From Reticulitermes lucifugus (lineage: Eukaryota > Arthropoda > Insecta > Blattodea > Rhinotermitidae), in assembly GCA_026260175.1 (NCBI GenBank), contig JAKCWW010000124.1:25477-89476 (forward strand): a stretch of DNA of 64,000 nt, written 5' to 3'. The notes beneath the pieces are model-generated. The model was not told the origin of the DNA, made no database searches, and saw nothing but the letters and a program-made list of their open reading frames with translations. Below, in pieces: positions 44,996 to 55,354 of this stretch. A program made the translations under genes and the position numbers. Numbering within the stretch: position 1 is the stretch's first letter; the number at the start of each line of letters is the position of its first letter.

Positions 44996-45975
44996 CCAGT
45001 TATTTTTATATTCTCGTAGCTGTACTACTTTGATAACCTTAATGAGTAGGACAATGGGATCGTTTCATGTTTAAAGACATCTCCTCAAAAGCATACCCAC
45101 ATTTGTAGCGTCGAATTGGTTTGTATTAGTTCTTGTTTCTTAGTTCACTTAACGACGGTTTCTTCACTGCATAGGTTGTAGAGGGCCAAACAGGAGGAGC
45201 ATTGAATTGGTGGCTTGGTTTAATACCTCCGCTTTTTTAACTGTAATTGTTACTACTGAATGCAATGATCGATTGGAACTAGGTGGAAGGAAATTGTCGT
45301 GACCCATTTTGTAGAACTGTTTCAGCATTGAATTGGGCTAACAGAGCACAACAGTAAAAATCTCCGGTAAGGGTAGCAGGCATCAAGACCAAGAATCTGA
45401 CGTCAGACCTTCAAGTTATAAAGTAGATTAAACCGGCACGATTAGTGCTAAATTCAGTTATTTAGAACAACTTCGCGAAAGCACTTTTTGTTAAGTTTTC
45501 AATTAGCATATCTCAATGTTAGACTATAATTTAGCCTATCTTGAAAGCTAAACTCTTTCTAAAACCTATCCTGTCAAAACCAACATGCCGAGTAACTTCC
45601 TAATTAAATAACAAGGTTAATGCTAGTTTACTCTGAGAAAGAGGACTTAGGTTTAAAATAGTCCTTTAGTCTAATATTCTTAGGATCTTTTCCAAGAAAA
45701 TATGCTCGAATATTTTCAGTCATCACATAACCGAATATCTATTGTTGCTGCATTCATGACCCTTCACATGCCAACTTCAGCACTTTGCAGACTGATTTTT
45801 TCTACATTACCTACATTCCGTAAAAAGTGTTTCTAGCTCACATAAAACGGACCCCGTGTCTATTAGTAGAGACCATTCCATTAGTGCCACTTACGGAAAC
45901 AATAGGTTTGTTATAAGAGTAATTTTAAACACAAACTCGTTGTATGGCAAAGTGCAGAGTTTCCTAATTTTACAG
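44996..45975. other. No recognisable gene; spacer
   Basis: GCATTGAATTGG occurs at 45201 and again near 45328. Otherwise nothing was recognised. Confidence 0.4.
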
Positions 45976-45980
45976 CAGGT

Positions 45981-46165
45981 GGTACATATACTTACCACTG
46001 GACTTTAACTGGTAATACTCTGCTTACGATGGAAGATAGTGAAAGAGTGCAAATAAGTGTAACTCTGTGTACTGTGGTACATATACTTACCACTGGACTT
46101 TAACGGATAATACTCTGCTTACCATGGAAAATAGGGGAAAGAATGCAAATAAATGTAAATTTGTA
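45981..46165. repeat. 95-bp tandem duplication
   Basis: GGTACATATACTTACCACTG starts both copies (45981 and 46076), with only scattered differences over about 90 bases (AACTGG/AACGGA, ACGATGG/ACCATGG). The first copy has a short unique insert near its end. No gene overlaps. Confidence 0.9.
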
Positions 46166-46559
46166 CTTTCTGTGCGTGCAGTGCATAAAATGACGCACAA
46201 AGAAAGACCTTGTCTGTCTAGTAGTCCGAAATATTGAGTTCGGTTAAATTTACAATTGGTTGGTTACCTACATTAAAACTTGTCTAGAAAATTTAATTTT
46301 GGTTTGCATCAGTGCAATAAAAACCCACTCTACATACCGAAATTTCTACTTATTTGAACGGCCTGTCGTTATATTACACACTGGTGAATAACTCGTGTAA
46401 TATAAAATTGAATTAACATCTAAGCACTTGACGAAGAAAAGACGAATGCTTTGTTATTCCATAGGCCTACCGTGGTGGATGTACTGCAGTGTATAGCAAT
46501 ATGTTTGAAACTGCAAGGGATGGTTTTGAAGGTGAACGTATGACAAGCACAGGCATAAG

Positions 46560-46815
46560 GCACTAAACCCATGAAACTGAGTCTTCCTTCACAAACCAAT
46601 AGTCGCTCAGCTACTGAAGAAATCCCTTCACTTTCGATGAACCCGAAAATTCATTCCGTACACATAAGACCCCCTCCCCCGGACCGTATACTGAATCAGT
46701 AACTTCAAACCCCCCTTTTTAACGTACGTTCCAATATTATAAATGCATCTACGGCTAAGTCTACCAAGTTTTCTCTTCCGTTCAGGCTAACACTTGGAAC
46801 GCGTCTTTTCCGAAT
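46560..46815 (-). mobile_element. RTE-type LINE, 3' fragment
   Basis: The 3' terminus is visible on + as CCCATGAAACTGAGTCTTCC, matching CCATGAAGCTGAATTCTTCT at 51150. The minus strand reads G-R-E-N-L-V-D-L-A-V-D-A-F-I-I-L near 46780-46735 (the G-K-R-P-L-G-R-P...D-N-I-K region). Between them the D-W-I-x-L-A-Q-D block is badly degraded by C-runs. Confidence 0.65.
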
Positions 46816-47299
46816 TCCTTCTTCTGTTTTAAACGGAAAGGAGCTGAAATTTCAAGAAATTTCGCTGTATAGGCGGTGTAATTACATGACTAGCGACATG
46901 TTCTGTGTTGCGGGGGAAGGGGCACAGTACACAGGGTAAGCTGTTGAGTAGGTAAACATTGCCTTACGTCATAATTTTTATGATTGGAGGTACAGACGAG
47001 TAGCTAGTAAAATCTAGAACTGTTACTTTATTTTTGTCTGCGTTAAGTAACTTACATAACAATGTGAAATGCAAGAAAAATATGTATCATTGGGCTGAGT
47101 TTTTGTTCTACTTAACAGTTTGCTGCAGTAGGTTTGTATCTTCAGTGAAATAACTTTACAGCGAATTATGTAACATATAAAGCAACAAGGAAGGCGTCTG
47201 TAAATATGTGCGCTCCGGAGTATAGTGTGCCTGCACGTGCCTACCCGTTTTTAACAGGTAGTTCTCCATGTTGCATAAAACATTCTTCCTACAATATGT

Positions 47300-48500
47300 C
47301 TGCCATATGCACCAATCATAACAGGCGGAGTCATATCAATATCATATAGTGCTTGTTATTGGTCACAGCTTTCTTTACTCCGTATACGGCACATTCCCCC
47401 CTTTCCTCCACACCCCATATTATATCATAACAGCATGTTATTGGCTGGCGCTTCTAAAGAACGCGAATCTCTCATATTCTCCCATCCCTGCGTCAGTTCA
47501 ATATCCACGTCACCCCCGCCCCCATGCAACCCCAGCAAACGGATCAATACCTTGGGCTTTATACTTCTTGCGGAAGAACTGTAGCCCGAATATCGACGGC
47601 TGTCGTCCCTACACACGCAGCATCCTTCATGCCCTATTCTACAAAACATCATCTTCGGGTTAGTTCTCCGTCCGGCCGGCTAGTGCCGCTTATAGCGTTG
47701 TATCCTATGACGTAGGCAGTCCATATCATATTCTATAACGCTATTGGCTACTGCTTGGGTGGCGACGTTGTTGGTTGGTTTATTAACCGGCGCAGAGAGC
47801 ATCTTGAAGTATTAAAACACACGCGCGCAGCGCTACTTAGCGACACAACTGCATGCATTCCACACAGGCAGCACATTTACTTACCTCACACACGGTCCTG
47901 TGGTTTTCAGCTCGCGCTGATGTCTGTGGTGTGGCGGCGACGCTTCTCGCAAGCACACGGGGTGCCCAGCCAGCCGGCAGGCGAGCATGCTGACTGACTG
48001 ACTGAGGCGCAGGGGCTGTCACTACCGACGGGGCTCTGCTTCACATTAACATGCACACCGTAATCAATAGAGAGAAACTACATAACACAGAAACGACTTG
48101 CGTCTGGCACCCGCCCACGATCCTTAGACACAACTACAAAAGTTTCGGGCACAAGAGACAGGGGAGGGGAGAACTGGGTATTCGCACTGTATAGTACTGC
48201 ATTTGACTGCCGAAGACATCAGTGTCTTATCGTTAATGTGGAAAACAAAGCACGAAGGACTCAAGGTTCATGCACCCCTCTGCCTCCACATACTCCTAAA
48301 TTCTGCTAATTGTTTCTGTTGAAGTGGTTTCGCTTGATTTCTTCCACTGATATGCAGTTTGGTTTGAATCTCTGGCATATGGGCCAAAACACTAGACCAA
48401 GGTTACGCCTGTAACAAAAAGAAAGAGAAACCTGGCACACTCATTGGCGCCACGTCACAGGCTGTTTAAACCGTAAAGCGTCGCCCGCGGCTCTGCTGAT
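47300..48500 (-). promoter_or_regulatory. CpG-rich promoter-like region with CCAAT boxes
   Basis: The most CpG-rich long block in the window, densest at 47640-48050 and 48430-48500. CCAAT boxes occur at 47312 (+) and, inverted, at 47358, 47440, 47743 and 48443. The last is next to CACGTCA (48451), a half-CRE-like site. On the minus strand a TCAGTCAGTCAGTCA run (48005-47991) resembles overlapping arthropod initiator motifs (TCAGT). Boxes on the lower-coordinate side would suit a divergent plus-strand transcript, so it may be bidirectional. This is inferred from composition and motifs only. Confidence 0.45.
47885..48005 (-). other. Candidate first exon of a host gene (partial)
   Basis: From the initiator-like TCAGTCAG run, the minus strand reaches an ATG at 47988-47986 in good context (A at -3). 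It stays open for 34 codons (M-L-A-C-R-L-A-G-H-P-V-C-L-R-E-A...T-T-G-P-C-V) up to a consensus donor, GAG|GTAAGT, with the intron starting at 47884. The stop in that frame lies within the donor itself, as expected if splicing occurs. A second frame is also open (phase 0 at the donor) but lacks an ATG. It could equally be a 5' UTR exon. No protein homology was recognised and no downstream exon was found. Confidence 0.35.
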
Positions 48501-48504
48501 ACGG

Positions 48505-48785
48505 AGATGAAGTAGTACATTGATGAATCAATTGAACAAGAGCGATAACTGCCTTTCTAGTTTTATTGCGATAATGGTCAATAAACGCCAAGTAGCTACT
48601 TAATTAGATGACGTTATCGTGTGGTGGTTAGTATACTTCCATATATTTGGGGAGGTCACAAATAAGGCTCTCGACGCGAGTGTCGCCTTGTCGTAGTTCC
48701 TCCAGGTAAATGTCTGATGGCGTCATACAGCAGGCTAAGACCGCTCCTTTCTCTGAATTTAACATTCATTATTTACAGTTATTGT
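48505..48785. other. No recognisable gene; spacer
   Basis: Upstream side of the candidate minus-strand promoter; no landmarks. GGTCACAAATAAGGCTCTCG near 48654 may be an old repeat. Confidence 0.35.
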
Positions 48786-48787
48786 AC

Positions 48788-48885
48788 CGAGCAAGCCGGC
48801 TCTAGGGGTAATATTTCTGACTTGTATTCTGGAGGTTGGTGGTTGGATTCTTGGCCGATTGTCAAGAAATTAAAATAAATGTTCT
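48788..48885 (+). mobile_element. tRNA-derived SINE head
   Basis: AGCCGGCTCTAGGGGTAATA (A-box-like), CTGACTTGTATTCTGGAGG (anticodon-arm-like) and GGTGGTTGGATTCTTGGCC (B-box-like) follow with tRNA spacing. A short AAATTAAAATAAAT tail comes after. The B-box has one substitution from GGTTCGATTC. Confidence 0.5.
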
Positions 48886-48889
48886 ATTT

Positions 48890-49570
48890 TCAACTGACAT
48901 TTTTGAAAGTCGAACGTATTAAGACAATAAATAGTATGGAATGGATTACTGTACACTCCACGTCACCTTAACTGCATTAAATAATATACTAAACATTCTG
49001 TGAGGTTTCTGTGGTCTTTCTCTTTCTTTCCAATGAAAACTTTGAGATAGAACCTCAGATTAGGTAAAGATTGTGTCCTTCCACTTCTCTTTTATTTATT
49101 ACTCCATTATTATTGTACCATTCGACCCTGTATAAACTGAGCTACAACCAGCGTCGTCAAATAAATCATGCGCAGAAAAAAATAAGTAAATCCAATAATC
49201 CTACAATTCGATATTGCATGAAATATGTTTTAAGAAGTGCTTTAAATGACTCGGTCTACGTAACCTACGGCGTTTTATTAAAAATTTGTTAGTTAGCACT
49301 TTAGTTAATCAAAAAGTTTGTAGAACACCAAGCTTTGTTACCGTGTTTATGAAATCTCTCCACTGTCCTCAGCCGGTAGAATCTTATTCATCACATATGT
49401 TAATAAAACAGTAAGGTTTGTTTCCGACATCGTGATCAAGTGACCTGCTGAAGGGATCTTTTCAAGATAGTCATTTTAAGAAAGCTTATGATTCGGCATT
49501 GATAGCAATTTCCTTTATTTTTGTTAATTTCTTCTAAGATATGTTTATAACAAAAGAGGCTAAGGCTAAG
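48890..49570. other. No recognisable gene; A+T-rich spacer
   Basis: Nothing recognised. Confidence 0.4.
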
Positions 49571-49574
49571 AATT

Positions 49575-49657
49575 GACTGTGCTACCTCAAGCGGAGGCGA
49601 AGGGAAAGTAACATATTGTATATACTTCCCTTGTCCTCCGCTTTAGGCAGTACTGTC
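49575..49657. ncRNA. MicroRNA-like or MITE-like hairpin
   Basis: The left arm 49575-49610 and right arm 49623-49657 pair at about 29 of 36 positions, with a 12-nt loop (ACATATTGTATA). The core GCGGAGG/CCTCCGC and AAGGGAA/TTCCCTT blocks are perfect. Length, loop size and scattered mismatches fit a pre-microRNA, but the arms match no conserved insect microRNA that I know. A foldback MITE is an equal alternative. Strand is undetermined since both strands fold. Confidence 0.4.
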
Positions 49658-49659
49658 GA

Positions 49660-50225
49660 TTTCAACGTTTTGTTTCTTACTTACACGTGCTAGGAAGCTT
49701 TAGGTTTTGACGCGTTGCTTATGATTTATTACCTACGAAATAAATTCCCCAGCATCAAGTATTAGTAAGTCAAATTTTTAATCTTTACTAAGATTAAGAT
49801 GCTGTAGCTTTGTGCGAATTATTTGCACGGGTACCACTAGTGATTTATAAATGAAGGAAGGGCGACCTAGAATAAAACGTTAAAACTGCTTATGTTAAAA
49901 AAAAACAATATGACACATTGCTGCCAACCGTATTGTTACGGCTCTGTCCATTTTGTGTTTAAAAATTGGCTTTACGTTAATGAGCCAATATACATAATAT
50001 ATTGTGATATTTCATTTAGTAATTTTCTAGAAAATCATGTTTATATATTTTGGCCTCTTTTATAGCCACATAAACGTGGAAAGTATTTATGTAAATAAGC
50101 AAACGTTTTCTTTTCAGGGGGGATAATATGATCGGTGCATGTAACACACAGTTAAGTTGTGGGAAATGTAGTATATAAAAACTTAAGTGGGGAAATTAAG
50201 CTTATGTGAAGTAACCGAATTAAGT
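49660..50225. other. No recognisable gene; A+T-rich spacer
   Basis: Nothing recognised. Confidence 0.4.
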
Positions 50226-50227
50226 AA

Positions 50228-50382
50228 AGTTCTTCTTCAGATGGAAATTTCATACACTTTATGGAACTCAATGGGTTCATTGCCGTGTTTATAATAGGCC
50301 CGCCACTGGTTCCTATTCTAAACTCGATGAAAACAGTTTTCTATAAGCTTAATTTTAATATTATACTTCCACCTACCGCAGG
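50228..50382 (-). mobile_element. RTE-type LINE, 3' fragment (left arm of a head-to-head pair)
   Basis: The minus strand starts GCGGTAGGTGGAAGTATAAT (the R-R-R-W-E-D-N block), passes GGAACCAGTGGCGGGCC and ACGGCAATGAACCC (the Q-W-R-A and A-M-N-L blocks), and ends in the UTR (GAGTTCCATAAAGTG, then ATCTGAAGAAGAAC). It abuts the plus-strand copy at 50383, which begins at the same point of the element. Confidence 0.8.
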
Positions 50383-50515
50383 CGTGTAAGGGATGATAGT
50401 ATTAGGATGGATCTTAAATTAACACGGTGTGAAGTTTATGAAATGTATTTACCAGGCTGAGGGTAGGGTCCACCCTGAAGAAGGCAGAGAACTTTCAGGT
50501 TCTTCAGCAGGCATT
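50383..50515 (+). mobile_element. RTE-type LINE, 3' fragment (right arm of a head-to-head pair)
   Basis: CGTGTAAGGGATGATAGTATTAGGATGGATCTT reads R-R-R-V-R-D-D-S-I-R-M-D-L-K, the R-R-R-W-E-D-N-I-K-M-D-L block. It continues through C-E-V-Y-E-M-Y-L to a decayed A-E-N-F-Q-V-L end. Its similarity to the adjoining inverted copy is only moderate, so they are separate old insertions, not a fresh duplication. Confidence 0.75.
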
Positions 50516-50519
50516 GAAC

Positions 50520-51145
50520 ATTTTACTAGCTGCATGGCTGCTGTTAGCTTCTGAAGAAAGACTTCGCCCCGTAAGGCTGTCAATTGTGAGTTTCTGATTC
50601 TGGTTAAAAAAGTATTTTGTTTTAACCCTTGACGTTCAGCAAGCAAACAACTGAAAAAAATCATAACAAACCTGCGAGAGTGATTTTCACTATGCTCTGA
50701 GATCGGGCACTCTCCCAGAAGCTAACTGGTTTAGCTGACTCACAGCATGGGAAACAATGTGTGATGTAGGTGCCAGAGTATTTAAGGGCGTCTGTACCTC
50801 ATCCCCAGCTGGCATATATCATCCTCCCTGGCAGACAAGCTCGCTGCTGGTCAGCCAATTTCATAATAGCGTCTCGTGTTATATGGCCCAGCATTAGCAC
50901 GGGAAGTGCGTCCTGCGTTATAACAATTCACCGTCTGCTACTCCAGTCATACTCAACTGTGGCGGACCCTGTCGCTTGAGGCTTGCAGGGACATGCCTAC
51001 TGTAAGCAGTATTGTCAAGGAACAGTGCCATTCTTTGTTCTTAAATTAGGAGTAGCAGACGTTGAATGTGGTGTAAGAACAATACAGATGTTACTAAAGT
51101 TGAAGCAGCAAGAAGTACGTTTTTACAGCTGTGAATATTTGTAGT
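50520..51145. other. No recognisable gene; GC-balanced spacer
   Basis: 50690-50990 is GC-richer, with a + frame at 50770-50979. No motif or splice pair was recognised. Confidence 0.35.
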
Positions 51146-51149
51146 AACT

Positions 51150-51425
51150 AACGCCATGAAGCTGAATTCTTCTTCAGCAGCTAAGACTCACTGAGCTGGT
51201 GAGGTAACTAAGAAACACGGAGCTTTATTACCGCGTTCACAAGACCCCACCATTTGACCATCACTAGAAACCCGCCGAATCCAGTTCAGTTCCTCATATA
51301 CTATTTACGTAAGGTCTATTTTAATACAATCTTCCCTTCTACTTCTAGTTTTCCCGAGTAGTTTCTTCCCCTCAAATTCTGCGTCAGTATGTTTTTAAGT
51401 TTTCATCTCTCATATACTTTCATAC
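51150..51425 (-). mobile_element. RTE-type LINE, 3' fragment with 3' terminus
   Basis: The minus strand reads E-G-K-K-L-L-G-K-T-R-S-R-R, then a degraded D-C-I-K-I-D-L-R block. It then reads L-V-N-A-V-I-K-L-R-V (the L-V-N-A-V-M-N-L-R-V-P end) from 51245 down to 51216. The UTR continues to the terminus seen on + as CCATGAAGCTGAATTCTTCT (51153). A clean example of the family's last 270 bases. Confidence 0.85.
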
Positions 51426-51429
51426 TCGT

Positions 51430-52128
51430 GTATTCGATAACGCTGATAAATAAGAAATGTTCATAAATGCAATAGCCTGCGTAACCGTGTAGTGCTATTA
51501 ACCTGGTCTGTGAGATTTCCAACCAACTGAAGTAATTCACGTTGCACTGAAATAGCAGGCAGTTATAAGAGTGATGACGTCATAAACGGTAACTTAGTTT
51601 AATGTACTCGTATAATAACTATCGACTATTAGGCCTAATAAACACCTGAAAAGATTACTTACTAGTCTCATTTGTCGTTCAGTCAGTCAATGATACGTTA
51701 CTTTGTTAAGTCAGGCCATAAGTTCACACATCCAACTATTTAGTATATCAAAAGGCTATTAGTTGAGTCAGGCAGCTGCTTTACGTAGGCTTAATTTCCA
51801 AGTAACATGTAACCCAAATTCATAGCAATATTTGCACATACTGCCCAGTACGTGACTTTTCTTCCAGCATTTATAAGTTACCTGCTTACAGAATAGGACA
51901 GTGTATTCTTAGAATGTGTCCTATATCCAAACATTTCACACTGGTGTTGCTTATAACAGTGACGTACAGACATAGAACGTTTTGTATATTATTTAATGCA
52001 GTTAAGGTGACGTGTTGTGTGTATTAGTCCATTCCACATTATTTGTTGTCCGAACAGTTTTAACTTTCAAAAATGTCAGTCGGAAAATGAACATTTTCTT
52101 TGATTTCTTTCTTTAATTAAATTTATGG
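51430..52128. other. No recognisable gene; spacer
   Basis: Nothing recognised. Confidence 0.4.
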
Positions 52129-52130
52129 TT

Positions 52131-52372
52131 TTTGCTTTATTTATTTATGGTCTATTTAACGACGCTGTCAGTAGCCCAGTGTCGAATGGCAAGTAAGTAA
52201 GGAGTAATAAATTATGGAGAATGCTGAAGGTGTCGGTCGCGGCATAATGAGAGATGCTGTGCTGGCATTTGCTTGGACAGATCTCAGGATAGTTGGTGCT
52301 TGACCAGGATTAGAACTGTGTACCTCCCAAATACAATTCACATTCGTTACCGCTTGAACCAACGTGGTAGGT
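52131..52372 (-). mobile_element. SINE family B, near full length
   Basis: On + it begins TTATTTATGGTCTATTTAAC GACGCTGTCAG, the recurring end of this family. The tRNA-derived head lies at the right: on the minus strand CCACGTTGGTTCAAGCGGTA (A-box) and CACAGTTCTAATCCTGGTC (B-box, one change from GGTTCGAATCC). The interior differs from family A, so this is an independent SINE. An AAGTAAGTAAGG slip lies at 52191-52202. Confidence 0.6.
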
Positions 52373-52374
52373 AT

Positions 52375-53430
52375 AGGGCACTACTAAAAGGAATTTTTGT
52401 CTATATTACCATGGGTATTATGTACAGTTACTTTTACAAAATAAAATTGAACATAAGAAAGGGGCATGAGTTCTTACATTTAACGAAAATAATCTTAACT
52501 TGGTCAATTACCCGTTCAAGTATTTGCTTCAGATCCCCTATTGGGCCTGTAGCTGCGATGATGTCAATGCTGCGTGCCCGTGGTATCATGCTGTACACTG
52601 TAGCTCAGTTTCTTGCCTGTCTTTGCCCTCTCCCACCCTTCCGTGTGTTCAGATATATTCCGCAGCAGCTGGATAAATACACTTTTTTCCTTCTTTGGGT
52701 ATCACTTTTCACAGATTTCTCGTTCCCATACTATATATAACTCTCATCTAGGCACCACCCATTACCCTTCTTCCTCCCTTCCATGGCTGTATAAATTCCC
52801 TGTAACCTTCCCATATTTCGTCTTCTCCTGCCCACGTTTCTGCAGTTGGTGTCCTGTGGATCTGCTCACTCGGCCAGATGTACGTCCCTGTGCTTATTCT
52901 TATTGTAACACATTTTGCATACTATTACTCATCAATGTTCAGATCCTTTATTTCTCTTTTATTTTTCACAATTCGACATAATAAATCGCAGGCTAACCTT
53001 CTCTAAGAATTAGCTAAGTTGTTTTGATTTCAGCTGATGTAATTGGCCTTCAAATTTGATACATCAACTTTCGCTGTTTCAAAGCAAGGTTATAACGTCG
53101 TGGTAAATACATCGCAAGGGTCTGGTTTATTTAATGAAGGCACAGACTGAATATCTAAAGAGAATATTTTTCACCGCAGCCTATAATTTTAAAAGGAAAG
53201 GGTTGACGGAGAATAATTTTATCATGTTTCTTAGGTATATTATTTATATTAACTATATTGAGTCATCGTAGGGACTGTCGCTAAAATCACGTGACATTCC
53301 TCTTTGTACACTTTGCCTGTAGTATCGAGTGACTTTTTCGTAGCTGGCCTTATTAATTTCATTTTCCATTAAATTTAGGTTGTGTTTTAAAATGATACCC
53401 TGATATTAAACATGACATTTTATTTAGAAG
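52375..53430. other. No recognisable gene; spacer
   Basis: A + frame at 52273-52740 crosses the SINE head and is not a gene. 52610-52900 is pyrimidine-rich. The remainder is A+T-rich. Confidence 0.4.
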
Positions 53431-53434
53431 GGGG

Positions 53435-53520
53435 GCCTCTGTAGCTGAGGTGCTTGCTTTAAGTTTCGGATGTGTTCAGTGGTAATTCTCACTTACAAAT
53501 CGGGTCTAAGCACTAGTTAC
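53435..53520 (+). mobile_element. Possible tRNA-derived SINE head
   Basis: GGCCTCTGTAGCTGAGGTGC (53435) is an excellent A-box/D-arm match. The B-box region (TGTTCAGTGGTAATTCTC, near 53482) is badly decayed. Confidence 0.35.
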
Positions 53521-53524
53521 AGCA

Positions 53525-53935
53525 TTTCATGTCGAGTTGCAAAGGCACACTGTCCGGCAGGATGAAGACAGATGCATTATTGCTGAGTGTGACTTGCACA
53601 GCTGCCTGTTACATTCAGAGCGAAGAGTACTCAGCTGGAGCACGTGTGTTCTCGCTGTTCTGCACACCATTATACTTAGCGCTGTCGTTTATTGCAGAAG
53701 TAACTGCACAGTGGATGTGACACTGCCCAAAGCTGCTTGTTCAAAACGTAAAGTTAACTGCACTTATAGAGCATATATAAATGCTGAATTTTGTGTATCT
53801 GTGAGTCGAAAATTACACAAACAACACATTTTTTTCTGTGGCATAATGAAAAGTCTGCATGTACTTACAGAATTTGTGGTTTTCCAGCAATAGTAACACT
53901 TTTCTGAATTCTGTAGGACAGGCTGGCTCAAAAAA
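53525..53935. other. No recognisable gene; GC-balanced block
   Basis: A + frame at 53529-53720 starts with ATG and encodes 63 residues without a recognised motif. The overlapping 118-codon frame beginning at 53537 does not start with a normal ATG context. Confidence 0.3.
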
Positions 53936-53939
53936 GACC

Positions 53940-54062
53940 TACAGCCTGTAAAGAAAGGTTTATTCATTGATCAATCCGTTGTCTCTATAGAACGCCTGGA
54001 CTACTGCCACCGGGTGAAAACCCAATTGCAGTAAATAAATAATAATAATAATAAAATAAAAA
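53940..54062 (+). mobile_element. Retroposon 3' end with (AAT)n tail
   Basis: CTGGACTACTGCCACCGGGTGAAAACCCAATTGCAG is followed by TAAATAAATAATAATAATAA. A short non-coding end followed by a simple AAT/AAAT tail is typical of a non-LTR element or SINE 3' terminus. CCGGGTGAAAACCC can form a small hairpin. The family is not the RTE described elsewhere here. Confidence 0.45.
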
Positions 54063-54064
54063 AG

Positions 54065-55030
54065 TTTTCCTCGTTCTGCAGTAACAGTTAGGTCTGTACG
54101 ACTGTTTCTTTAAGTTGACAGAAATCAATGTTGCCAGTATTTTCGTCGAAATCTTTAGACCAGTCCGTCCATGCGATAAATAGATGGAGCATAGAAAAGT
54201 GTAAAGAGTTACTAGTTACTGATGGACAACTGAATTTCTTAGACCTGGAAAATGATGTGGGTTCTGGCGATCGCAGTTTTAAACATGAATATCTTCTAAT
54301 AAACATCATAATTCATTGGTACCGTGACGCTCCATTCTGGAGAAGATTTGGAATATAACGCTTCTCCGCAAAATCACCCGAAGTGTCTTGTACTTTCCTT
54401 CCTTCGGATGTTTGGTCTGCTCGTGAGGTTAAGTATTCGACGAGTTGTGTTCTCTTCTTCCTTATTAAGATTTGTCCTGAACCAGCCTAACTGTTTCTAG
54501 CCGACGCCTTTGTCACATGTCTGTACAGTACTGCATATGTAATACTGGACTTAAAGGCTGCAGATGTCAGAGATCCAAAGTAGCTTCTTCCGTTGCTTCC
54601 TGTATATCTTTTCCACTCCAATTTCCCTGATCCGTTTTCTTACAGAATTGTAGGCTGACGCGATCTGAAATGGTTTTAACTCCAGACTGTCTCAAAGTAA
54701 ATGCACAGAACAACTGAACTCTGTCGTGAAATATAAACACGCCAGTTAAACGTCGAACGGATGCTTTGAATAAATCGGACAGTGTTAATATTTGCACACT
54801 TTTCTCGGTGGATCCCAGTGATTTAACAGGTTGTGAATGCCAAAATAACAGGCCACTGTAGTCGAAAACGTACACTACCACTTGTACTACAGCAGTACAA
54901 TATTTGTACAGCTGTTTCGACTTGTTAGATTGAAGCTATGCGGAGATTTTAAACCAAACGCATAAGGTTAAACGGCTGTCTCTCCTAAACGGAGTGGTAT
55001 ACTGGTATGATTCATGCACCATTTTAAAGC
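54065..55030. other. No recognisable gene; spacer
   Basis: Overlapping short frames at 54088-54358 and 54567-54881 have no recognised motif. Confidence 0.4.
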
Positions 55031-55034
55031 CAAC

Positions 55035-55350
55035 TCGCTACCATTTAGTGTGAGATTTCAACATATCCCCCAGAATTTTGCACACACTTCTGCAACCTTG
55101 AAGACACAGACTGAACACTTTTCCATATAAGGCAGACGAACAGCGGCAAAGTATCTTAAATTTGCTGTTCCATATCAGGTGTTCTGGGCTGTGATAGGTA
55201 TACTTCCTCTGTGGCCCAGCCCCATAAAACGATATCAATGAAGTAAGATAGGGACTTAGCGGAGGCCATTCGGTTGGTTCTCGACGCGTAATTAACCTAG
55301 GGAAAATATTTTCCAGGCGTAATTGAAAGTAAATACATAATGTTAAATGA
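55035..55350 (-). pseudogene. Mariner-like DNA transposon, transposase C-terminal fragment
   Basis: The minus strand reads L-E-N-I-F-P-R-L-I-T-R-R-E-P-T-E-W-P-P-L-S-P-Y-L-T, the F-P-x-R-W-I-G-R-R-G-P-x-E-W-P-P-R-S-P-D-L-T block near the last catalytic acidic residue. After a frameshift near 55235 it reads L-W-G-W-A-T-E-E-V-Y-L-S-Q-P-R-T-P and D-M-E-Q-Q-I, then a stop. It ends S-V-S-S-R-L-Q-K-C-V-Q-N-S-G-G-Y-V-E. This is the C-terminal third of a cut-and-paste transposase of the IS630-Tc1-mariner type common in arthropods. The expected P-D-L-T-P-x-D aspartate is not preserved. Inverted repeats were not found. Confidence 0.8.
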
Positions 55351-55354
55351 CTAT

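Noticed and set aside
53529-53893. GC-balanced + frames as a coding exon
   Set aside because: Two overlapping frames compete, neither has flanking consensus splice sites, and no motif was recognised.
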